A program made the translations under genes and the position numbers. Source: Ruegeria sediminis (lineage in GTDB: Bacteria; Pseudomonadota; Alphaproteobacteria; Rhodobacterales; Rhodobacteraceae). Taken from it: a stretch of DNA of 64,000 nt. Below are positions 58,345 to 64,000 of the stretch, in pieces; positions within the stretch are counted from its first letter, which is position 1; each line of letters starts with the position of its first letter. The stretch is from positions 1 to 64,000 of the forward strand of contig NZ_VCPD01000003.1 of the NCBI RefSeq assembly GCF_005938215.1, written 5' to 3'. The notes below the pieces were generated by a model. The model ran no database searches and was not told the DNA's origin. It saw only the letters and a list, made by a program, of their open reading frames with translations.

Positions 58345-59431
58345 CGACCGCCTCCCGCATCCATTTCTGCAATGTCGCGATCGAATGCTCGGACATCACC
58401 CCGCAGCCGGGGTCGAGCACCAGCGGGCCGGGCCTGTATCCCCTGGACTTGAGGCCGCGATGCACGCTTTCGACCAGGCGGATGTCCTCTTCGACCGTGG
58501 TCTGCCGGTCCTGAACCGCGAGGTTGCGGATCACGTCGCTTTCGGCGCCGTCCTCGGTGTACCAGCCGCGCCAGACGGTGCAACTGTCCACGTCGCGGGC
58601 GCGCCAGTGATAGGTGTTCAGCACGTTGCCCGGATAGCACTGGAAGCTGAACATCGGCCACAGGAACCACGACCGGTAGTCGCCCGCATGTTCGTTCGAC
58701 GCAAGGTCGATCGGATAGGTCATCTTGTCCAGCGACTGGCATTCGGTGGTATGGCGCAGCACGTAACCGCCGGTCTTGTCCGGCTGGATGTCGTAGGTTT
58801 CGGGCTTGATCACGCCTTCGGCGAAGGTCGGGTGGTTGGTGGGACAGTGGTAGCATTCGGAATAGTTCTCGACCGAGACCTTCCAGTTGCAGCTCTCGGG
58901 CACCTCGACCCATTCCAGCGGCGCCAGCCTGTCGATGTTGGGCACGTAGTCGCGCAGTTCCTCGCGGACGCCAGGAAACCAGTCGTCCATGGGCGCGGCG
59001 GCGTCGTCGAGATTGACGAAGATGAAGCCGTTGAAATCCTCGGTGCGGACTTCGGTCAGGCAGATCCCGGAACGGTCGAAACCGGGCACCGCCTTGATGT
59101 TCGGCCCGGCGCGCAGATGGCCCGTCAGTTCGTAGGTCCAGGCGTGGTAGGGGCAGACCACGACGCGGGTGTTGCCGGTGCCGGTCACCATCTCATGCGC
59201 CCGGTGCTGGCAGACGTTGTAGAAGGTGCGCACCACCTCGTCGCGGCCCCGGATGCAGAACAGGCTCTGCCGCGCGATCTCGAAGGCGAAATAGTCGCCC
59301 ACGTTCGGGATCTGGCTGACATGCCCGGCGAACTGCCAGGTGCGCGACAGCAACCCGTTCATCTCGTTCTCGAAGATCGCCGGGTCGGTGTAATACCGCG
59401 CGTCCAGCGAATGGGTCAGGGGGGCATTCAT
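58337..59431 (-). CDS. Rieske aromatic-ring-hydroxylating / N-demethylating oxygenase alpha subunit
   Basis: ATG 59431 overlaps the RpiR stop (ATGA); 364 residues. The Rieske cluster is CxH-x-CxxH: NVCQHRAHEM and VVCPYHAWTYELTG. The mononuclear iron ligands are in ENYSECYHCPTNHPTF. Overall it resembles the betaine/stachydrine/choline monooxygenase group more than benzoate dioxygenases. No reductase gene is adjacent, so electrons come from elsewhere. With the DMGDH-like flavoprotein it suggests stepwise demethylation of an N-methylated compound. Confidence 0.9.
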   Translation of the reverse strand: MNAPLTHSLDARYYTDPAIFENEMNGLLSRTWQFAGHVSQIPNVGDYFAFEIARQSLFCIRGRDEVVRTFYNVCQHRAHEMVTGTGNTRVVVCPYHAWTYELTGHLRAGPNIKAVPGFDRSGICLTEVRTEDFNGFIFVNLDDAAAPMDDWFPGVREELRDYVPNIDRLAPLEWVEVPESCNWKVSVENYSECYHCPTNHPTFAEGVIKPETYDIQPDKTGGYVLRHTTECQSLDKMTYPIDLASNEHAGDYRSWFLWPMFSFQCYPGNVLNTYHWRARDVDSCTVWRGWYTEDGAESDVIRNLAVQDRQTTVEEDIRLVESVHRGLKSRGYRPGPLVLDPGCGVMSEHSIATLQKWMREAVDG

Positions 59432-60315
59432 TCGGGCTCCTCCACGTAGAGGCCAAGTTGATGTCTGCGTTGATGAAACCGTTCGACCCGCTCGACGATC
59501 TCGTCGCTGCTCACCGCGATCACGAAGGACAGCAGCGTTTCCAGAAAGGCGATGGTCGAGACGGACGACGGGAAGAACTGCGGCGTGTCGGCGGCGACGA
59601 CGAAACCGAGATGGGCGTTCAGGACGACCGGGCTGGCGGGGCTGTCCGAGATGCCCACGACGGTCAGCCCCTGTTCGCGGGCCAGCTTCACCGCCTCGAT
59701 GACTTCCGTTCGGTAGGGTTTGCAGGTCATGGCGATCAGCACGTCCTGCCCGTCGGCCCAGGCCAGATCGTCCACCGGGGTCGAGCCGGGGCGGGGGATG
59801 GCGTGGAACTGCTTCATCCCCGTCGATGCGAGATAGGTGAAGTTGCGCGCGTTGGCGTTGTTGACGCCGACGCCGAGGGTGAAGACCTGCCGGCTGTTCC
59901 AGATCACGTGGGCTGCCGACTGCAACCGTTCGGCGCTGATCCCGGCAAAGGTCTCTTCGATATTGCGGATCGCCGCGCCCACCATGTCGGCATAGAGCCC
60001 GCCAAGCTCGCCCGACTTGGCCGTATCCTGGAGCCACCGGGCGCGGTCCGGAAACGATACCGCGCCGCGCCGGATCGCTTCGCGGAAGGGTGCGCGGAAA
60101 TCCTCGTATCCCTCGAAGCCGACCTGGCGGGCCATGCGGACGAAGGTGTTGGGCTTGACATTGGCCGCCTCGGCGATCTCGCGCACGGTGGAAACCCCTA
60201 CATCCGCAGGATTTTCCAGCACGTAGCGCGCCGCTTTCTGCGCCTCGGGCGTCAGCGCGTCCCATTCTTCGGCGAGGCGGTCCAGAACAGTTGATGATAC
60301 ATTTGTGTCATTCAT
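59428..60315 (-). CDS. MurR/RpiR-family regulator
   Basis: ATG 60315, 295 residues. N-terminal HTH_6 (ALTPEAQKAARYVLENPADV, TVREIAEAANVKPNTFVRMA) and C-terminal SIS domain (AAHVIWNSRQVFTLGVGVNN, DVLIAMTCKPYRTEVIEAVK). RpiR proteins sense phosphosugars or other small ligands through SIS. It is divergent from the flavoprotein gene and two direct repeats (60298, 60328) lie at its start, suggesting autoregulation and control of both operons. Confidence 0.92.
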   Translation of the reverse strand: MNDTNVSSTVLDRLAEEWDALTPEAQKAARYVLENPADVGVSTVREIAEAANVKPNTFVRMARQVGFEGYEDFRAPFREAIRRGAVSFPDRARWLQDTAKSGELGGLYADMVGAAIRNIEETFAGISAERLQSAAHVIWNSRQVFTLGVGVNNANARNFTYLASTGMKQFHAIPRPGSTPVDDLAWADGQDVLIAMTCKPYRTEVIEAVKLAREQGLTVVGISDSPASPVVLNAHLGFVVAADTPQFFPSSVSTIAFLETLLSFVIAVSSDEIVERVERFHQRRHQLGLYVEEPE

Positions 60316-60337
60316 GATTGACGATGGTACATTTGTG
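60298..60337. promoter_or_regulatory. Two direct repeats, RpiR operator candidate
   Basis: TACATTTGTG occurs at 60298-60307 and again at 60328-60337, exactly 30 bp (about three helical turns) apart. The first overlaps the RpiR start codons and the second lies in the 68-bp divergent intergenic region, so a regulator bound there could control both directions. Confidence 0.6.
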
Positions 60338-60383
60338 GAATTAGCGTGTCGAGCAGAAACGCGACTCGTGAAGTGGAAAAATC

Positions 60384-62849
60384 ATGTCCCAGGAAAACTC
60401 AGCGCAAAAGCTGCCTGCCCATGCCCGCGTGGTGATCGTCGGCGGAGGCGTCATGGGGGTGGGTCTGGCCTATCACCTGGCGCATGAGGGTTGGACCGAT
60501 GTCGTCCTGCTGGAAAAGGCCGAGCTGACCAGCGGCAGCACTTGGCACGCGGCCGGCCAGATCACCCATTCGACCAGTTCCTTCGGCCTGGGCAAATGCG
60601 TGGACTACAACATCGGCCTCTATTCCGGAAAGCTCGAGGCCGAGACCGGGCAGGCGGTGACCTGGCACGGCTGCGGCTCGTTCCGGCTGGCCTATACCGA
60701 GGACGAGATGGACTGGCTGCGCCACACCCTGTCGGTGGGCCGTTCCCTGGGCTTCAACATCGAATTGGTCGGCCCCGGCCGGATTGCCGAGTTGCATCCG
60801 TTCTACAATCTGGACGGGGTGCTGGGCGCGTTGCATACCCCGGATGACGGCCATGTCGACCCGACCAACGTCACCATGGCGATGGCCGCCGGGGCGCGGG
60901 CTCTGGGCGTCCGGATCATCCGCCGCTGCCGCGCCACCAACATCACGCAGCGGGCGAACGGCGAATGGGTGGTCGAGTCGGAACTCGGCACCATCACCTG
61001 CGAACACGTGGTCAATGCCGGCGGCACCTATGCCCGCCAGATGGGCGAATGGTCGGGGCTGCAACTGCCGATGACCTCGATGACGCATCATTATTTCGTC
61101 ACTGACCCGGTGCCCGAGTTCAAGGACCTGGAAACCGAACTGCCGGTGATCCGGGACGACCGCAAGGTCTCGGGCTACATCCGCATGGAGCAGAAGCGCG
61201 GCCTGATCGGCATCTACGAAAAGACCAACCCCAACGCGGTGTGGATCGACGAATGCCCGTGGGACTACGAGAACTGGCTGTTCGATGCCGACTACGACCG
61301 GGTGATGCCGTGGCTCGAGGAAAGCCTGAACCGCATGCCGATCTTTGCCGAACTGGGCATTTCGCGCGACGTGCATGGCGCCATCTCGCACCCGCCCGAC
61401 GGCAACCCGCTGATCGGCCCGGCGCCGGGCGTGCGCAACTACTGGTGCTGCTGCGGCACCCAGATCGGCATAGGCTGGGGCCCCGGCCTGACCCGCGAAC
61501 TGGCGCGCTGGATGGTGCATGGCGCCGCCGACATCTCGATGCGCGACTTCGATCCGCGCCGGTTCGGATCCTACGCCACCAAGGACTGGCAGGTGGTCAA
61601 GGCCAAGGAGGATTACTGCCTGCGCCACGAAATCCCGTTCCCGCATTTCAACCGACTGGACGGCCGGCCGGTCAAGCCGTCGCCGCTCTACGACCGGCTC
61701 ATGGACAAGGGCGCGGTCTATGAGGAGGTCTATGGCCACGAGCGCCCGCGCTGGTTCGCGAAGAACGGGGTCGAGCAGCGCGACCACTATTCCTTCAAGC
61801 GCACCGTCGTGCATGACATGGTGGCCGCCGAGTGCAAGGCCGTGCGCGAACGCGTGGGCATCATGGACATCTCGGCCTTCACCAAGGTCGAGGTTGAAGG
61901 GCCGGACGCCGAAACGCTTCTGGACCGGCTGGTCGCCAACCGCCTGCCGCAAAAGGTCGGGGGCATCGCGCTGACCCACATGCTGAACCGCCGTGGCCGG
62001 ATCGAGTTGGAGACCACCGTGGTCAAGCTGGGCGAGGGCCGCTACTACCTCGTCTGCGCCGCCTTCTTCGAACAGCGGCTGCTGGATCACCTGAACAAGA
62101 ACCTCGCGGGCGAGGAGGTCAACATCATCCTCCGCTCGAACGACTGGGCCGCGCTTGCTCTCAACGGTCCCAGGGCCCGCGAGGTTCTGGCCGCCTGCAC
62201 CGAGGCCGACCTGTCGAATGCGGGCTTCAAATGGCTGACCGCGCAGCAGATCGACGTGGCGGGCCACAAGCTCTGGGCCTTCCGCATGTCCTATGCGGGA
62301 GAGTTGGGGTGGGAGTTGCATATTCCCCGCGAAAGCACGCTCGCCGTCTATGACGCCCTTTGGGCCGCGGGCGGGGCGCATGGCATTTCCGACTACGGCT
62401 CTTTCGCGATGAACGCGCTGCGCATGGAAAAGGCGTTCAAGGGGGCCGGCGAACTGACCAACGAAGTCACGCTGGCCGAGGCGGATGTGCTGCGCTTTGC
62501 CCGCACCGACAAGGAGTATCTCGGCAAGGACCGGACCCTGAACACCGATCTGCCATGGATCTGCGCCTATCTGGAGATCGAGCCCAACGGGGTCGAGGAT
62601 GGCCACGGCGGCGAGGCGATCCGGCTGGGCGGCAAGGTCGTCGGCTCGACGGCCTCGGTCGCCTTTGGCCACACGGTCGGCAAGATCCTGGCCTTCGCCT
62701 ACGTCAAGCCGCACGTCAACATGCCGGGTACCGAGGTCGAGGTGATCATCGCGGGCAAGCCCCGCAAGGGCCGCATCCTTGGTGAACCCGCCTACGATCC
62801 GCAAGGCCTTCGGCCCCGAGCCGACGCGGTGATGGAGGCGGCGGTATGA
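60384..62849 (+). CDS. DMGDH/sarcosine dehydrogenase-like FAD oxidoreductase with GcvT domain
   Basis: ATG 60384, 821 residues. Residues 15-420 are a DAO-type FAD domain: VVIVGGGVMGVGLAYHLA, then GSTWHAAGQITHST in which the His is the usual covalent FAD ligand. From about 440 comes the folate-binding GcvT-type region (VGIMDISAFTKVEVEGPDAE, DWAALALNGPRAREVLA, YAGELGWELHIP). Such enzymes oxidise N-methyl groups and pass the one-carbon unit to tetrahydrofolate. The substrate may be dimethylglycine, sarcosine or another N-methyl compound. The stop overlaps the next gene. Confidence 0.92.
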   Translation: MSQENSAQKLPAHARVVIVGGGVMGVGLAYHLAHEGWTDVVLLEKAELTSGSTWHAAGQITHSTSSFGLGKCVDYNIGLYSGKLEAETGQAVTWHGCGSFRLAYTEDEMDWLRHTLSVGRSLGFNIELVGPGRIAELHPFYNLDGVLGALHTPDDGHVDPTNVTMAMAAGARALGVRIIRRCRATNITQRANGEWVVESELGTITCEHVVNAGGTYARQMGEWSGLQLPMTSMTHHYFVTDPVPEFKDLETELPVIRDDRKVSGYIRMEQKRGLIGIYEKTNPNAVWIDECPWDYENWLFDADYDRVMPWLEESLNRMPIFAELGISRDVHGAISHPPDGNPLIGPAPGVRNYWCCCGTQIGIGWGPGLTRELARWMVHGAADISMRDFDPRRFGSYATKDWQVVKAKEDYCLRHEIPFPHFNRLDGRPVKPSPLYDRLMDKGAVYEEVYGHERPRWFAKNGVEQRDHYSFKRTVVHDMVAAECKAVRERVGIMDISAFTKVEVEGPDAETLLDRLVANRLPQKVGGIALTHMLNRRGRIELETTVVKLGEGRYYLVCAAFFEQRLLDHLNKNLAGEEVNIILRSNDWAALALNGPRAREVLAACTEADLSNAGFKWLTAQQIDVAGHKLWAFRMSYAGELGWELHIPRESTLAVYDALWAAGGAHGISDYGSFAMNALRMEKAFKGAGELTNEVTLAEADVLRFARTDKEYLGKDRTLNTDLPWICAYLEIEPNGVEDGHGGEAIRLGGKVVGSTASVAFGHTVGKILAFAYVKPHVNMPGTEVEVIIAGKPRKGRILGEPAYDPQGLRPRADAVMEAAV

Positions 62850-63928
62850 CCATCCCGCCGAAAATGAAGGCCATGGTCCTCATGGGGCATGGCGGTCTCG
62901 ACAAGTACGAATGGCACGAGGATTGGCTGACACCCTCGCCGGGGCCGATGGAAGTCCTGATCCGGGTCGGGGCCTGCGGTCTGAACAACACCGACGTGAA
63001 CACGCGCACCGGCTGGTATTCCAAGGCGGTGAGCGAGGCCACGACCGGCGGCGCCTATGCGGACGTGGCCGAAGAGGATCCGACCTGGGGCGGCCGCCCG
63101 CTGACCTTTCCCCGCATCCAGGGGGCGGACGTGGTCGGCATCGTCGTGGCTGTCGGCGAAGGCGCGGATGCGACGCTGATCGGCAGGCGCGTCATGGTCA
63201 ACGGCTGGCTGCGCGACTGGGACGATCCGGACAACATGGACAAGACGGGCTACTACGGTTCGGAATGCGACGGCGGCTTCGCCGAGTTCGCCACCGCCGA
63301 TGCGCGCAACGTGGTGCCGGTCGACTCCGACCTGTCGGATGCGGCCCTCGCCACGTTCGCGTGCTCCTACTCGACGGCCGAAGGGATGCTGTCCCGCGCC
63401 AACGTAGGTGCGGGCGACACGGTGCTGGTGCCGGGCGCCTCGGGCGGCGTCGGCGGCGCGTTGGTGCAGCTGGCGAAACTGCGCGGCGCGCGGGTCATTG
63501 CCATGGCCTCCGAGGCCAAGCATGACGAGGTGGCGAAGCTCGGCCCGGACCGCATCCTGCCTCGCGCGCCGGCGGACCTGCGGGCGGCGCTTGGCGACGA
63601 GAAGGTCACCGTCGTCGCGGATGTAGTCGGCGGGCCTTGTTGGCCCAGGCTGATCGACATCCTCGAACGCGGCGGGCGCTACACCTGTTCCGGCGCCATC
63701 GCGGGCCCGATCGTCGAGTTCGATTTGCGTACATTCTACCTGCGCGACCTGACCTTCACCGGCTCGACGGTTCTGTCGCCGCAGGTGTTCGAGAACATCG
63801 TGCGCCACATCGAGCAAGGAAGGCTGCAGCCGGTTCTGGCCGCGACCTATCCCCTGCGCGAGCTGCGCGAGGCGCAGCAAGCCTTCATCGACAAGACCCA
63901 TACCGGCAACATCGTGGTGATCCCATGA
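62846..63928 (+). CDS. MDR-family dehydrogenase (alcohol dehydrogenase / quinone reductase-like)
   Basis: ATG 62846 overlaps the flavoprotein stop (ATGA); 360 residues. GroES-like part (VLIRVGACGLNNTDVNTRTG) and Rossmann part (DTVLVPGASGGVGGALVQLA). The structural and catalytic zinc cysteines of true zinc alcohol dehydrogenases are lacking, so it is of the quinone-oxidoreductase-like branch. Probable NAD(P)-dependent step in the demethylation cluster. Confidence 0.85.
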   Translation: MTIPPKMKAMVLMGHGGLDKYEWHEDWLTPSPGPMEVLIRVGACGLNNTDVNTRTGWYSKAVSEATTGGAYADVAEEDPTWGGRPLTFPRIQGADVVGIVVAVGEGADATLIGRRVMVNGWLRDWDDPDNMDKTGYYGSECDGGFAEFATADARNVVPVDSDLSDAALATFACSYSTAEGMLSRANVGAGDTVLVPGASGGVGGALVQLAKLRGARVIAMASEAKHDEVAKLGPDRILPRAPADLRAALGDEKVTVVADVVGGPCWPRLIDILERGGRYTCSGAIAGPIVEFDLRTFYLRDLTFTGSTVLSPQVFENIVRHIEQGRLQPVLAATYPLRELREAQQAFIDKTHTGNIVVIP

Positions 63929-64000
63929 CGACACTCGAAGACGTTCTCGAAGCCGCGCGCCTGCTGCATGCGGCGCATCCCGACCTCGCTGCCTTCGCGC
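63925..64000 (+). CDS. 5' end of a further gene of the cluster, cut by the window end
   Basis: ATG 63925 overlaps the stop of the MDR dehydrogenase (ATGA). Only 25 codons are visible (MTTLEDVLEAARLLHAAHPD), a helical start without a recognisable motif. Probably co-transcribed with the preceding genes. Confidence 0.55.
   Translation, partial: MTTLEDVLEAARLLHAAHPDLAAFA

Noticed and set aside
60399..62804. 801-codon minus-strand frame opposite the DMGDH-like gene
   Set aside because: Antisense artefact; the plus-strand protein has full FAD and GcvT domains.

Overview
The window looks like a chromosomal segment of an alphaproteobacterium of the Rhodobacteraceae / Roseobacter group. The evidence is GC-rich core genes, a TRAP transporter, a complete phenylacetyl-CoA (paa) locus and a Rieske/DMGDH-type demethylation cluster. 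It divides into a mobile left part (about 1-39.4 kb) and a core metabolic right part (39.4-64 kb).

Mobile part. A complete tRNA-Met(CAT) gene lies at 39318-39394 (minus strand). A 46-bp copy of its 3' half lies at 5735-5780, the classical signature of an island integrated into a tRNA gene, so 5735-39363 is read as a genomic island of about 33.6 kb. Left of it (about 447-5780) is what looks like an older, decayed tandem insertion: a three-gene minus-strand cassette with an FtsK/SpoIIIE-type translocase (broken, Walker A lost), two proteins I do not recognise, and the C-terminal stub of a serine recombinase whose stop codon is supplied by the tRNA fragment. Island contents from left to right are: a secreted beta-propeller / porin operon (6.0-10.3 kb); an AraC regulator; a berberine-bridge-type FAD oxidase; a SAM-cyclase-ATPase signalling protein; a DUF4242 protein; a GIY-YIG nuclease; a tyrosine integrase; a degenerate serine-recombinase-like protein; an exactly bounded IS3-family element; a UPF0149 protein; a plasmid- or phage-like module (XRE repressor with its operator, a Rep-like protein, two small paralogues and an HTH protein); and a complete type I-C CRISPR-Cas system. 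The CRISPR array has 51 repeats and 50 spacers, its leader is beside cas2, and the minus-strand cas order is cas3-cas5-cas8c-cas7-cas4-cas1-cas2. Its distal end runs into a broken XRE-type gene.

Core part. An alpha/beta hydrolase and PaaX are followed by the phenylacetate locus: paaZ, a TRAP transporter, a fused enoyl-CoA hydratase/3-hydroxyacyl-CoA dehydrogenase, divergent paaG-paaI-paaK-paaR, and paaJ-paaA-B-C-D-E plus an extra PF05138 protein. Together these cover activation (PaaK), ring epoxidation (PaaABCDE), isomerisation (PaaG), ring opening (PaaZ) and beta-oxidation to succinyl-CoA and acetyl-CoA. The fused protein probably replaces PaaF and PaaH. Two similar palindrome-like sites upstream of the fused gene/paaG and of paaJ look like PaaR operators.

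The right end (57.9-64 kb) holds an RpiR-controlled cluster: a Rieske oxygenase, a carboxymuconolactone-decarboxylase-like protein, a DMGDH-like flavoprotein and a zinc-less MDR dehydrogenase. It suggests oxidative demethylation of an N-methylated compound, but the substrate cannot be read from sequence.

All calls come from reading the sequence and translations. No database search was run.
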